64,000 nucleotides of DNA from an uncultured Pseudomonadota bacterium (GCA_903828595.1 CAIKMS010000028.1:104068-168067); one strand, 5' to 3'. Positions 36,201 through 44,687 are shown, numbered from the stretch's first letter. Notes: generated by a model not told the origin, from the sequence alone. Program-made: numbers and translations.

Positions 36201-36609
36201 TTTTCTAGACACGGACATAGACGCTGCGACAGGCCTGGCAGAGCAGATTCGTGCACGAATCGCCAAGCAAGTATTTCGTCTTACCGATGGAAAAACGGCT
36301 CGGAGCAGTTGCTCTATCGGCTTTTGCTGCTTGCCTTTTATACCCACCAACAAGCAATTAATGACGTGGGAACAAACACTGGCAATAGCCGATGCGGCAC
36401 TCAATCAAGCCAAAGTAAATCGCAATCATTGGGTTGGTATCAGCAGTACAGAAACATCAGCGGCATTAGGTAATTCACTGATGGACATCATCAGCCTCGA
36501 TCCGGCTGAACTGGAATTGCGTGGCCACATCACCCTGCACAGACCAGCATTTAAGCCGGAGGATACCGGCATGCATTTACGCATTGTTGGACGTCGCAAC
36601 ACCGACTAG
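33292..36609 (+). CDS. Propeller-sensor diguanylate cyclase (two-component propeller, Y_Y_Y, GGDEF)
   Basis: 1105 residues (or 1085 from Met21, which starts the signal peptide ending 'GTGWAAPS'). A periplasmic part of about 750 residues carries at least 13 'W-hydrophobic-G-T...G-L' blades (such as 'RIWIGTEHGLNRLD', 'RLWLGTFDSGLQLLD'), enough for two seven-bladed propellers. A Y_Y_Y domain follows ('FSYMLEGFDKDWIDAGNKR'), then one membrane segment ('IGYVTAALLALLGL'), a coiled coil, and a cytoplasmic GGDEF domain. 'RWGGDEF' is intact and RSSD lies five residues before it, the product-inhibition I-site. It should make c-di-GMP in response to a periplasmic ligand. Paralogue of the protein at 47 kb. 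Confidence 0.93.
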   Translation: MSLCNQSVPNHTTPHQRVRAMTLLGYLLCACVGAVSLTLPGTGWAAPSTPMHFVHLGSDEGLSQGSINAMLQDDQGFFWIGTEAGLDRYDGYSFKHISQEPTPHGSLPRNFVTSMAKDHSGTLWVGTKSGLATRDGKTGRVTSDIRVGGIRVTDPHESIQTIYVDREDRVWVGTTDAGLIMIDRAHNVVQRLRHDSRDESSLSDDFVSALMEDDHGRIWIGTEHGLNRLDPTSGKLVRRPMRTTADIPVALEDAPVSALIEDEQSVLWVATNAGLIRLDPRKTTAMVYRASQKDSNSLPSDTVTSLLEDDAQRIWIGTDSGLVLWNRLTNNFQTFKHDEADPASLPANNIHSLYQDQGGVLWVGTESDGAAHWNPRSWSFGHHQIRIADGRGIANIGTVVEDSKGRLWLGTFDSGLQLLDVATGVVTSFHHRAGDAHSLAAEHVNSVLIDRDGTLWVATRGGLSHLDPTTGKVENFNPAADRLDPDEPVAILEIKKTRAGIIWGATDKGVFRFDPKTKKSKSFRHDPSDASSLSSDHATTIAIDPNDHIWVGLDDGTLILIDPLTEHFYDVTAPIELKKRVGQMDIGSLHIDDHGRLWVGTLGSGLVEVIGSAADPSHIQLRTYTQKDGLDNTTIYAIQSDSSGRIWLSTNRGLSRFDPETHQFKNFHHSHGLQGEEFNQGAAARLHDGQMIFAGPNGYNAFYPDRLEFNQHEPKVALTGYYKLNAPVETELATEYLKKADLGYSDNVVSFEFAALDYSSPESNHFSYMLEGFDKDWIDAGNKRTVTYTNLSAGHYVFKVRAANGDGKWNRGGIQLPISVAAPPWATLPAKIGYVTAALLALLGLRQMQNARRRLELEYARRLEKEVGERTAELERANHQLKEASVTDPLTGLGNRRQLGEAMAALQSNVNHELRMCLMIIDMDHLKPINDAYGHEAGDRVIVQIADILRRSCRSSDYIVRWGGDEFVVAFLDTDIDAATGLAEQIRARIAKQVFRLTDGKTARSSCSIGFCCLPFIPTNKQLMTWEQTLAIADAALNQAKVNRNHWVGISSTETSAALGNSLMDIISLDPAELELRGHITLHRPAFKPEDTGMHLRIVGRRNTD

Positions 36610-36610
36610 G

Positions 36611-36639
36611 GCTGGCGCCGGTACGTGACCGGCACCAGC
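36611..36639. terminator. Hairpin between convergent genes
   Basis: Eleven base pairs with one mismatch (GCTGGcGCCGGT / ACCGGCaCCAGC) around a 5-nt loop, 2 bp after the GGDEF gene stop. There is no T tract. It lies between convergent genes and may stop or stabilise either transcript. Confidence 0.45.
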
Positions 36640-36651
36640 AGCACTACCTAC

Positions 36652-38067
36652 TCAGGGTTGACCCAGTAGCTTTAGTAACTCATAAGTGAAGTCAACATCA
36701 CGATAAAACGCGCTGACCCGTACGCGCTCATCCCGTCCGTGCATGCGCAAATCATCAATGTCAACCGCCATACCTGAAACTCCGTACGACGGAATTCCTA
36801 AATTAGCCGGATAGACGCTATCTGAGGCACCCACGCCCATGCTCAGCACGACCGGAACTGAAGGCCACATCGACTGAGTCAAAGAAGAAAGGCCAGCCAG
36901 TAGTTTTGCATTGACCTTAGTCTCAGGGCTTGCCGTCGCAGGCCCCAAAGCACGGACAACCACCACCGGATCATCAACCACCTTGACGATCGCATCACGT
37001 ATCCCTTCGATGCTCTCACCGGGCATCACGCGACACTGAACAGTAGCTGTCGCTCGCTGTGGCAAAGCCGATTCACTATGACCCGCCTGCAATCGCGTTG
37101 CCACGCAAGTCGTTCTTAACAGCGCGTTGAAGACGGGGATCTTAGACAAGCGGGTAGCGGCAGCTTCGTCATCATGCTCTGCCACGGCTAAAATATCAGC
37201 CTTCAACTCAGGAGACTGGGTCGCCGCAGAACCCTTTAAAAGATTTCGCGTCGTATCCGTCAGGTGCGTTGGAAAATGAAAGCCTTCTAACTTTGTTAAA
37301 GCGTGAGACAACTGATAAATGGCGTTATCAGCCGTTGGCAGACTGCTATGGCCGCCGCGATTGGTGACCTCCAATTCCCACGTCGCGTAAACCTTCTCGC
37401 TGGTCTGTAACTTCATGATGAACGGCACTCCGTCCCTTGAGGACAGACCGCCGGAGTCCAGATTTACGACGTACTCTACTTTTGCTAGTGCGAGCCGATT
37501 GTTCAGCAACCATTCGACCCCGTTGAGCGTGCCACCGGCCTCCTCATCGGAGGTGAAGGCAAAGTACAAGTCGCGCGAGGGTAGCCATCCTTGGGCTTTT
37601 AGCCGTATGAGATTAGCGACGGCGGCCGTTACGCCCCCTTTCATATCCTCCGTTCCCCGGCCGTAAAAATAGCCGTCTTGCTCTGTTAGCTTGAAGGGAG
37701 GAACCGACCAGTCTTCTGGCAATGCCTCAACCACATCAATGTGGCCGATGACCAAGCGGGCTGGTGCTTGGGTTTTACCGTGGATATGAACCAGCAAGCT
37801 ACCCTTGCCGGGTTCTGGCTCAACAACCTCCAGGTCAGCGGCTGAATAACCAGCCTGGGCTAAACGATCGGCGATAGCCCGAGCAACGCCGGAAGACCCG
37901 TGAGAATGAGTGGAGTCAATGCTAATCAGTTCAGCAAGCAGCGATCTAGCCTGAGCGTGGTCCGGCGACAGCGTGCCTTCGCCAAAACACACCGCCGGCG
38001 TAAGCGCCGACGCCGCGAGCACCCCCATCGCAGCCACCGTATTAAGAAAAAACCCTTTAGTTTGCAT
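36652..38067 (-). CDS. Exported M20-family metallopeptidase
   Basis: 471 residues, signal peptide ending near 'TPAVCFGEG'. M20/M25/M40 zinc peptidase: first ligand and Asp in 'VIGHIDVVEAL', bridging Asp in 'YGRGTEDMKGGVTA', general-base pair Glu-Glu in 'TSDEEAGG', and an inserted dimerisation domain from about residue 230 ('GGHSSLPTADNAIYQL'). Probably cleaves peptides or N-acyl amino acids in the periplasm. It stands alone. Confidence 0.92.
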   Translation of the reverse strand: MQTKGFFLNTVAAMGVLAASALTPAVCFGEGTLSPDHAQARSLLAELISIDSTHSHGSSGVARAIADRLAQAGYSAADLEVVEPEPGKGSLLVHIHGKTQAPARLVIGHIDVVEALPEDWSVPPFKLTEQDGYFYGRGTEDMKGGVTAAVANLIRLKAQGWLPSRDLYFAFTSDEEAGGTLNGVEWLLNNRLALAKVEYVVNLDSGGLSSRDGVPFIMKLQTSEKVYATWELEVTNRGGHSSLPTADNAIYQLSHALTKLEGFHFPTHLTDTTRNLLKGSAATQSPELKADILAVAEHDDEAAATRLSKIPVFNALLRTTCVATRLQAGHSESALPQRATATVQCRVMPGESIEGIRDAIVKVVDDPVVVVRALGPATASPETKVNAKLLAGLSSLTQSMWPSVPVVLSMGVGASDSVYPANLGIPSYGVSGMAVDIDDLRMHGRDERVRVSAFYRDVDFTYELLKLLGQP

Positions 38068-38349
38068 CGTTTATTCCCATCCTGACTGACAGCTGAAAGT
38101 ACACCCGCTATGGACACATTCAGACGTCAACTGCATTGTAAAATTAGGAGCTTAAGAAAAGCCCCATCATCAGGGCTCGCGGCCTAGCTTGCAGTGTGAG
38201 CCAGTCGCTGGCTTAGGATCAACTGTTCAGCCGTAGCGAAGGATGCGCCGGTAGAACTTTTTGACAGTCGCTGCACCGCAGCGCATCCAGCCCGGGTATG
38301 ATTCCGTCGGTTATAAAACCCATCGTCCGCCTCGGAGCCCAGCGCCGAC

Positions 38350-39120
38350 ATGCCTTTTACGCTCGCTCACCCAGCCGCCGTTTTACCTTTCCGCCAATGG
38401 TGGCGGCAAGGTTTTTGGGGTCTCATTTTTGGCAGCATGGGACCCGACTTAAGATATTTTTTACCCAGCCAATTCAGTTTGGACGAGCCAAACTCGCATA
38501 CGTTATTCGGCGCTTTGAGCGTGGGAGCGCCAACAGCTTTGGCCGTATTTAGCGCCATGGTATTACTGCGCCCCTTCCTTATTCAGCCACTCTGGGGTCG
38601 GCATAGGGCTCTGGTGGATCGTGAGCTAGCTCCATTTTCAGAATCCGTAGGTATTTGGTTCCACATCCTTCCGGCAATCGCCATAGGCTCATGGATCCAC
38701 ATTCTCACCGACAGCATTACCCACGCCTACGGCTGGCCGGTGCGCCATCTGGCCTTTTTATCCTACGAACTGCCACCCGCTTTTGGTCGTCAAGTCGCTG
38801 TTTTCCATGCCCTGCAGTACCTATTCTCGGTAGCTGGGATCGGTTTATTGGTTTGGTTCTATCGCCACGAATTGCGCCAAGTTCCCACCCAGCCTAACCC
38901 CGACGGACGCGCGTGGAAGGTAATCGCACTGTGCGTGCTGCTCCTGTTAGCCAGTACCTTAGGCTTTCAAGCAATGTGGCTGATGCGACCGCTGAGGCCC
39001 TCAATACACGATCAATCGTATTTTTTTCTGACGGTGTCAGTCGCAAGCTTTTCTGTGCTTTACGTGACCTGGGGCTCGCTATTGAAACTTTGGTCACTGG
39101 GTCGGCCTGCAAACCGGTAA
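38350..39120 (+). CDS. DUF4184 family membrane protein
   Basis: 256 residues, about six membrane segments. The opening 'MPFTLAHPAAVLPFRQWW' and 'GLIFGSMGPDLRYFLP' are the DUF4184 signature (His and Asp residues at the membrane face recall membrane-bound metal-dependent hydrolases). 'WIHILTDSITHAYGWPVRHL' adds further His/Asp residues that could bind metal. Function not established. A terminator follows directly. Confidence 0.9.
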   Translation: MPFTLAHPAAVLPFRQWWRQGFWGLIFGSMGPDLRYFLPSQFSLDEPNSHTLFGALSVGAPTALAVFSAMVLLRPFLIQPLWGRHRALVDRELAPFSESVGIWFHILPAIAIGSWIHILTDSITHAYGWPVRHLAFLSYELPPAFGRQVAVFHALQYLFSVAGIGLLVWFYRHELRQVPTQPNPDGRAWKVIALCVLLLLASTLGFQAMWLMRPLRPSIHDQSYFFLTVSVASFSVLYVTWGSLLKLWSLGRPANR

Positions 39121-39128
39121 GTCCACGC

Positions 39129-39152
39129 AAGCCCTTTCACATCGGGCTTTTT
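39129..39152 (+). terminator. Terminator of the DUF4184 gene
   Basis: AAGCCC/GGGCTT stem with a 9-nt loop running into TTTTT, starting 8 bp after the stop codon. Short stem but a good T tract. Confidence 0.65.
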
Positions 39153-39185
39153 AATGGCCCGGGGATTTATACGACCCTTGTTAGC

Positions 39186-39223
39186 GGCAGAGGCTAGCTG
39201 AAACAGTCAGCCTAGCCTCTGCC
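39186..39223. repeat. Long near-perfect hairpin between convergent genes
   Basis: Twelve perfect base pairs (GGCAGAGGCTAG / CTAGCCTCTGCC), extended inward by CTGA/TCAG with a one-base bulge. Located between DUF4184 and the APC permease. There is no T tract on the minus strand and only TTT on the plus strand. It could be a bidirectional terminator or a REP-like element; no second copy is visible here. Confidence 0.55.
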
Positions 39224-39273
39224 TTTCGGCCGTCTGCCGCTTTACGGCAAGTCATCCCCGATATCGTCAAGCC

Positions 39274-40791
39274 TCAGGGCTCAGCCACATGCGAGGCCAG
39301 GGTCCCAATTGAGTGCCGGCCCCTCAACCAGTACCAACCTAAACCAGTACCCAAAATAACCGCTATGTAGACGAAGGCACCCCACGTGTTGTACCAGGGA
39401 TTACCGTAGACCGCGACGCGCGGCCAGGCCAGATTAAGAGCCATGCCTGCGCCCCAAACAACCGCAACCAGATTCACAACGAAGCCCAAGCTACCCATCG
39501 TAAAGTAACCCTGCTCTGCCAGATCCGACGGCGGCCACTGTCTTGCCAAGCGTTGTTTCAGCATAGGCCAGGTGACCATGAGGTAGGCCAAGTAAATCAT
39601 GATCACCGCAATAGACGTAAGCACCGTAAAGATCTTCGGCTGGCCTACATTGATCACTAAAATCAACGTCGCAAGCACGCCGACCACAACCGCCGGAACA
39701 ATAGGCGCCTGAGTCTTAGGGTTTACCTTCGCCAGCGATTCACCAAAGGGAAGCGCGTTATCGCGTGCCATCGCAAACATCAAGCGAATAGCCGCTGTAT
39801 GAACAGCCAATGCACAGACGAACACGGCAACAACGATACACACTAAGAACAACTTCGCGACAGGCCCCCACATGACTTGCTCGACGATGTACTGCAAGCC
39901 GCCACTGCTACTGCCAATCTTAGGGTCATGCAAATCCGGCGCGGCAAGTACTGCAAACACCAAAATCGCACCACCAATGACAAATGACGCCAGAATCGCC
40001 CGCAAAATAGCCCGTGGAGCGGTGCGACGGGGCTCTACCGTTTCCTCACCTAAGGAGCTTGCGGTATCAAAACCGTACATGACGTAACCAGAAGCCAGGG
40101 AAGCAATTAAAAATGCACCGAAGAACCCGCCACTCTCGGTACCCCCATAGCCGTTAGTCGAAAAAAACAACTCCGGGCCTCGCTTGGTATGCACAGCAAG
40201 CAGCACAGCGATTCCGCAGGCGGCGATTAACTCGATAAACACCCCGGCGCTATTAATAAAAGCCATTAAGCGCACGCCCAAGGCGTTTATCAACGTAGTT
40301 AAAATGATACAAATTGCGCCAAGAACCACGGCATTTTTGGCAAAATCATCCGGGCCGGTTCCATCACCGATAAACTGAAAGCCACTCCAAAGCCTGGGCA
40401 GATTTAGCTGTAAGGCTAACACTACTGCTGACAGCGACACGATGGACGCCATCAACATCAGCCAACCCGACGACCAGCCAATAATTTGGGATCCAAGAAG
40501 TTTTGACCAGTTATAAACCGAGCCTGCGATAGGATACTTGGCAGCAAGCTCCATAAAGCACAAGGCGACAGCCAACTGCCCCACAAGCACCAACGGCCAG
40601 GACCAAAGATAAGCCGGACCCGCGGTACCAAAGCCGAAGAAAAATAATTGAAAAGTGCCGGTGAGAATCGAGATATAGCTCACTCCAGCCGCGAAGCTGC
40701 CGAACGCACCAATGCTGCGGTCCAGGGACTGTCGGTAGCCAAAATGCTCCATCCCACTATCCGAATGTCCCGGCGCCTTATTCTTAACCAT
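39274..40791 (-). CDS. APC-superfamily amino acid permease
   Basis: 505 residues, 12 membrane segments. 'FGFGTAGPAYLWSWPLVLVG', 'FMELAAKYPIAGSVYNWSKLL' and 'SLGEETVEPRRTAPRAILRA' mark the amino acid/choline transporter (GABA/amino-acid permease-like) branch of the APC superfamily. The substrate is probably an amino acid, amine or choline-like compound. It stands alone, with a long hairpin past its 3' end. Confidence 0.9.
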   Translation of the reverse strand: MVKNKAPGHSDSGMEHFGYRQSLDRSIGAFGSFAAGVSYISILTGTFQLFFFGFGTAGPAYLWSWPLVLVGQLAVALCFMELAAKYPIAGSVYNWSKLLGSQIIGWSSGWLMLMASIVSLSAVVLALQLNLPRLWSGFQFIGDGTGPDDFAKNAVVLGAICIILTTLINALGVRLMAFINSAGVFIELIAACGIAVLLAVHTKRGPELFFSTNGYGGTESGGFFGAFLIASLASGYVMYGFDTASSLGEETVEPRRTAPRAILRAILASFVIGGAILVFAVLAAPDLHDPKIGSSSGGLQYIVEQVMWGPVAKLFLVCIVVAVFVCALAVHTAAIRLMFAMARDNALPFGESLAKVNPKTQAPIVPAVVVGVLATLILVINVGQPKIFTVLTSIAVIMIYLAYLMVTWPMLKQRLARQWPPSDLAEQGYFTMGSLGFVVNLVAVVWGAGMALNLAWPRVAVYGNPWYNTWGAFVYIAVILGTGLGWYWLRGRHSIGTLASHVAEP

Positions 40792-41082
40792 GCCCTGTCC
40801 TCGATAGGTTCAACTTAACGACCCGCAATCCTACAGCAGTCGATGCGAATTGACTGAATTTGGATGCAGATCGTGGGACCGGACAGCACGCTGGCAGCAC
40901 TACCAGCGAAATACCAACGTCATCAACGGTTAAGCAGGCCCTTTGCAGCGACCCTTGCTCACTAAAATCTCCGCGAGAAAAAGCGCCAACAGGCAGGCCA
41001 GCTTAAATACAACGCTAGTGCAGCAAAACGCCAGGCTGCGCCGACCGTGCAACGCATTGCAGCCGCGCGTTGAATAACTAAA

Positions 41083-41481
41083 TCAAGGAGCGACGCGCTG
41101 GAAACGAGTATCGGTTAGGTTAAAAAACCCATTGCCGATTGCACGCAACCCAGAATCCGAGGGATGGTCAGCGGCAATCACGCCGGCAATGCGATGACCG
41201 GCCTCCGGGTGTTTCTTTTCAATATAGTTTTTAAACTCAGCTTTGGTCGTTCCGGGGCCGGCAATCAAGGCTGCCTCTACAGACCGCAGCGCCGTCGCCA
41301 AACGCTCAAAATATTCGTGATCAACGCCCTTATGCCCGCTTCCTGGGACATTGGCCTTGTGCTTTAGGTGACTCCCCGTCAGATGCGTTGAGATCTCCTG
41401 AACGACAGATTCAGTATTATCTAAAGGCAGCACTCGCGCGCCTAAATGGTCCATCCAAATAATCGCGTATGTGACCGGCAT
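41083..41481 (-). CDS. Conserved small protein annotated in relatives as 'translational machinery protein'
   Basis: 132 residues from the ATG with GGGAGAG upstream; the frame open to 41598 adds an implausible N-terminus. The pattern 'IIWMDHLGARVLPLD', 'HEYFERLATALRSVEAALIAGPGTTKAEFKNYIEKKHP' and 'ADHPSDSGL' matches a family related to the third domain of eRF1/Pelota and to host-attachment proteins. The biochemical role is unknown. It stands alone. Confidence 0.75.
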   Translation of the reverse strand: MPVTYAIIWMDHLGARVLPLDNTESVVQEISTHLTGSHLKHKANVPGSGHKGVDHEYFERLATALRSVEAALIAGPGTTKAEFKNYIEKKHPEAGHRIAGVIAADHPSDSGLRAIGNGFFNLTDTRFQRVAP

Positions 41482-41763
41482 AATACTCTCCCAGTAGGGT
41501 ACTTTTTTAGAGCATGCCCAGCCACCCATCATAAAAGAATACGTGTATGTCCTTATAACCCGCCCCCTGCTAGGCTTGAGAAAATTATCGCAACGCAAGC
41601 GTCACCCGTGGCCAATGACGGATGGGCTGCAAATGAACGACTCAAGCCAAACACAGGCAATTCATTAAACGGCTTACAAAGTCAGGTCTGCGGTCTTTAG
41701 TTCCTCGAAAATCAAAAAAATTCCACACACCACTCGATAAAAAACCCATCAATAGGTGAAAAA

Positions 41764-43275
41764 TTGCGACTGCGGCGCGCCGAAAGCGAAATACAAGCCC
41801 TTTTAAATGCCGCCGTTGATGCGGTTATTGTTATTGACCACCGCGGCATCATCGACACTTTTAACCATGCCGCTGAAAAGCTGTTTGGTTATGAGGCACC
41901 GGAGATCATTGGCAAGTCCGTAAATAACCTCATGACTGCTTTAGACTCGCATCAGCACGATCAATATATAGCGAACTACGAAACAACCGGCGAGCCCAAA
42001 GTCATTGGCCGGGGACGCGAGATCGTTGCCAAGCGACGCGACAATACCGAATTTCCTGCCATCTTGGCCGTCGGTGAAATTAAGAACAGCTCACCGCGTC
42101 GCTATGTCGGTTTTATTCACGACATCACGCTCAGAAATCAGGCCCTGCAGTCCCTGCAACGCAGTGAAGCCCAGCTTAAAAGCGCCCAGTCGTTAGCCCA
42201 CCTGGGAAATTATGAATTTGAATACGCAAGCGGCCCAAGTTATTGGTCGGAGCAAATGTACACGCTGTTAGGCTTAACCGGCACGCAGCCTGCTTACACG
42301 CTTGATCAATTTATAGATCAGTGCGTAGAGACGCCAGACCAGCCGCTGGTCAGAGCCAAGTTCGGCTGCACTGAATCAATCTCTAACTACTTAGATCTTG
42401 AATTTCGCATTAAGCGACCTAATGGCGTCGTTCGGACGGTACATGCCAGAACCTTAAGAACAATCGGCACAGGTGGCAAAGATGTTGTTAGTGGCACCCT
42501 TCACGACATCACGGATCGCAAAACAGCCGAGGACAATGCGCGTGCCAATCAGGAAAAACTGGCGCAAGTTTCAAGACTATCAACCATGGGAGAAATGGCC
42601 ACAGGTCTTGCTCATGAGATCAATCAACCACTTACCGCTATTGCAGCCTACGCGCAGGCCTTGCTACGAATGCTTGACCGCCCTGAAGGCCTGGATATAG
42701 AGGAAATAAGAGATCCCTTACAGCAAATCTCAACTCAGGCAATGCGCGCCGGCGAGGTTATTCGCCGCCTGCGGAATTTTATAAAAAATCATATCAACCG
42801 TACCGAACGCGTTAGCTTAAATGCGTTGATTAATGAAATTCGGATCCTGGCCAGCACGGACAGCAACGCCAACGATGTAACCATCAAAATAAATCAGGAC
42901 CCTGGAATCAGCGATGTGATGGTAGATCCTGTCCAAATTCAACAAGTCATTTTAAATCTAATACGCAATGCAATCGACGCCACGGTAGAAGCCAATCCTG
43001 CCCAACGTGAGATATCAATTAATACATCCCAACATGCAGACCCAGACAACGTTTTAGTCGAAGTTGTAGACCATGGCACGGGCATCGCCGATACCCAAAG
43101 ACAACAAATCTTCGAAGCGTTTTTTACCACCAAAGCGCAAGGCACCGGGTTAGGTTTATCGATATCTCGCTCGATTATCAACGCCCATAGCGGGACATTG
43201 GATTTCCACTCAGTACCCGGCGCCGGAACGGTATTCTTCTTTACTCTTCCAGCTACAAAAGAGAGCATTTCCTAA
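41764..43275 (+). CDS. FixL-like PAS sensor histidine kinase (possible haem sensor)
   Basis: 503 residues starting at TTG with AGGTGA 4 nt upstream. No membrane segment, so cytoplasmic. The first PAS domain (residues 5-125) is FixL-like: His65 in 'HQHDQYIANYETTGEPKVIGRGR' region aligns with the haem-ligating His200 of Bradyrhizobium FixL, and Arg85 (+20) with Arg220, which contacts bound oxygen. A second PAS/PAC domain follows (about 135-255). HisKA has phospho-acceptor His284 ('GLAHEINQPL'), and the ATPase domain has 'NLIRNAIDA', 'VDHGTGI' and 'GTGLGLSISRS'. The stop TAA overlaps the ATG of fixJ (TAATG). Haem binding is an inference from the conserved residues. Confidence 0.88.
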   Translation: MRLRRAESEIQALLNAAVDAVIVIDHRGIIDTFNHAAEKLFGYEAPEIIGKSVNNLMTALDSHQHDQYIANYETTGEPKVIGRGREIVAKRRDNTEFPAILAVGEIKNSSPRRYVGFIHDITLRNQALQSLQRSEAQLKSAQSLAHLGNYEFEYASGPSYWSEQMYTLLGLTGTQPAYTLDQFIDQCVETPDQPLVRAKFGCTESISNYLDLEFRIKRPNGVVRTVHARTLRTIGTGGKDVVSGTLHDITDRKTAEDNARANQEKLAQVSRLSTMGEMATGLAHEINQPLTAIAAYAQALLRMLDRPEGLDIEEIRDPLQQISTQAMRAGEVIRRLRNFIKNHINRTERVSLNALINEIRILASTDSNANDVTIKINQDPGISDVMVDPVQIQQVILNLIRNAIDATVEANPAQREISINTSQHADPDNVLVEVVDHGTGIADTQRQQIFEAFFTTKAQGTGLGLSISRSIINAHSGTLDFHSVPGAGTVFFFTLPATKESIS

Positions 43276-43910
43276 TGGCGCATAAAAATCCAACCATTGT
43301 CATTGTGGACGACGATTTAGCGGTGCGCACTGCGGTACGCCTGTTATTGCGATCGGTCAATTTCACGGTAGAAATGTACTGTTCTGGTGATGAGTTTCTA
43401 TCGGCATTCAATCCAGATCTACCGGGATGCTTGTTACTGGATATTCGCATGCCCGGAATTAGCGGCCTGGCGTTACAAAAGCAGCTCAATGCACAGCACA
43501 GCACTACGCCAGTGATCTTCATGACCGGTCATGGTGACGTACCCATGGCGGTCGAGGCCATGCAAAATGGTGCGTTCGATTTTATTCAAAAGCCATTTCA
43601 TGACGACAAACTTCTTGAGACCACTAACAGAGCACTCAAAAAGGACGAGGAAACTCGTCATAGCATCCATCAGCATGATGCCATTCGCCGCCGCCTTCAG
43701 TCCCTTACCCCGCGGGAAAGGGAGGTGCTCGCACTTATTACCGCAGGAAAAGCTAACAAAGTGGTCGCGGGAGATTTGAGTGTAAGTCAACGAACCGTCG
43801 AGATTCATCGGTCGCGAGTAATGGAAAAAATGCAGGCGTCATCGCTCGCCCATTTAGTTCGAATGGTCGTAGCTATCGAGGGTGACACGAGCAAGTTAAC
43901 TGGCTCCTGA
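43275..43910 (+). CDS. FixJ-like LuxR-type response regulator
   Basis: 211 residues. Receiver domain with phospho-acceptor Asp56 ('LLLDIRMPGISGL'), acidic pocket 'IVDDDLAV', Thr in 'IFMTGHGDVPMAV' and Lys in 'IQKPFHDDKL'. The C-terminal LuxR helix-turn-helix reads 'LTPREREVLALITAGKANK' and 'VSQRTVEIHRSRVMEKM'. It overlaps the kinase gene by one base (TAATG), so kinase and regulator are coupled. Targets unknown; no nitrogen-fixation or denitrification genes are in the window. Confidence 0.92.
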   Translation: MAHKNPTIVIVDDDLAVRTAVRLLLRSVNFTVEMYCSGDEFLSAFNPDLPGCLLLDIRMPGISGLALQKQLNAQHSTTPVIFMTGHGDVPMAVEAMQNGAFDFIQKPFHDDKLLETTNRALKKDEETRHSIHQHDAIRRRLQSLTPREREVLALITAGKANKVVAGDLSVSQRTVEIHRSRVMEKMQASSLAHLVRMVVAIEGDTSKLTGS

Positions 43911-44012
43911 ACCGTTAGGTAACTGTCCTTATTTACCTGCCCGGCCGCGGCGCTCAGAGTAAGCCTATCCTCCTGCCTCAACTCGGGCGTTGCACGCCAT
44001 GACTAAATCGCC

Positions 44013-44387
44013 ATGACACCACCGGTATTCATTTTCATTTTGGCGTCTGACCCGAAACTCATCGAGAGTATTAATTTGGCTTTAGCGCCCATCGAAGCCC
44101 GATTCCTGTTTTTTTTATCCGCCGCAGCAGTTTTGGATTGCTTAGAGACCCTTCATCCTGATCTTTTAATCGCCGAGGGCGAGCTAGCCCAGGAAAAAAA
44201 TGGCCACCTATTATCAGTGCTGAACAATGCGCCTCATAATGTCCCGGTCATTCTGATTACAAAAGATGGCGCGGTTGACGAGGCGGTAGTCGCCATGCAT
44301 CTCGGGGTGCTGGACTGCATCGAGCGGCGCTACGTGGCGCTGCAACTGGGCTCTCGAGTCAGAGTCGCACTGCGGGAACACACTTAG
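44013..44387 (+). CDS. Stand-alone degenerate receiver-like protein
   Basis: 124 residues with the alternating strand/helix pattern of a CheY-like receiver ('VFIFILASDPKLIESI', 'PDLLIAEGEL', 'VPVILITKDGAVDEAV'). The phospho-acceptor Asp is replaced by Glu55, the acidic pair is reduced to one Asp, and the conserved Lys near the end is missing. Phosphorylation is therefore unlikely. It lies about 100 bp after fixJ on the same strand and may modulate that system or be decaying. No output domain. Confidence 0.6.
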   Translation: MTPPVFIFILASDPKLIESINLALAPIEARFLFFLSAAAVLDCLETLHPDLLIAEGELAQEKNGHLLSVLNNAPHNVPVILITKDGAVDEAVVAMHLGVLDCIERRYVALQLGSRVRVALREHT

Positions 44388-44587
44388 CCCCCTCATGAGA
44401 CAGCATCTCAATCCGCCAATCTCCGCGACCAGGCGGCGTAAGATTAACTAGCCCCAATTTTTATTAAGTTAAAAGCGCCGCGGGACACCACCCACAAATC
44501 ACAAAACCAGAATGGTGACGGACTGATGGTAGCCTTAGCTTGGCTTGGCTCCCAAGCTGCTCAGGATTGATTGAAAATCCAACTCCT

Positions 44588-44608
44588 TGATTGCGTGAAG
44601 CGCAATCA
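44588..44608 (-). terminator. Hairpin downstream of tRNA-Arg(TCG)
   Basis: Perfect 8-bp stem TGATTGCG/CGCAATCA with a 5-nt loop, 2 bp past the CCA end of the tRNA gene. The T tract after it on the minus strand is interrupted, so it is probably a terminator or processing signal. Confidence 0.5.
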
Positions 44609-44610
44609 GG

Positions 44611-44687
44611 TGGCGCGCCCAGAAGGATTCGAACCTCCGACCACTTGGTTCGAAGCCAAGTACTCTATCCAGCTGAGCTATGGGCGC
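44611..44687 (-). tRNA. tRNA-Arg (anticodon TCG)
   Basis: 77 nt including an encoded CCA. Acceptor stem GCGCCCA/TGGGCGC with discriminator G; D-arm 'AGCTCAGCTGGATAGAGT'; anticodon stem ACTTGG/CCAAGT with loop CTTCGAA, so the anticodon is TCG (Arg, CGN codons); T-loop TTCGAAT. All arms pair. It shares its D and T arms with the tRNA-Arg(ACG) at 52.1 kb. Confidence 0.96.

Noticed and set aside
41083..41598. 171-residue version of the eRF1-like protein
   Set aside because: The first 39 codons have no family match, and a clear ribosome site precedes the internal ATG at 41481.
44611..44687. tRNA-Arg(TCG) as source of the 51.3-kb tRNA fragment
   Set aside because: The fragment carries ACCTGG and TTCGTAG of the ACG tRNA, not the ACTTGG and TTCGAAG of this gene.
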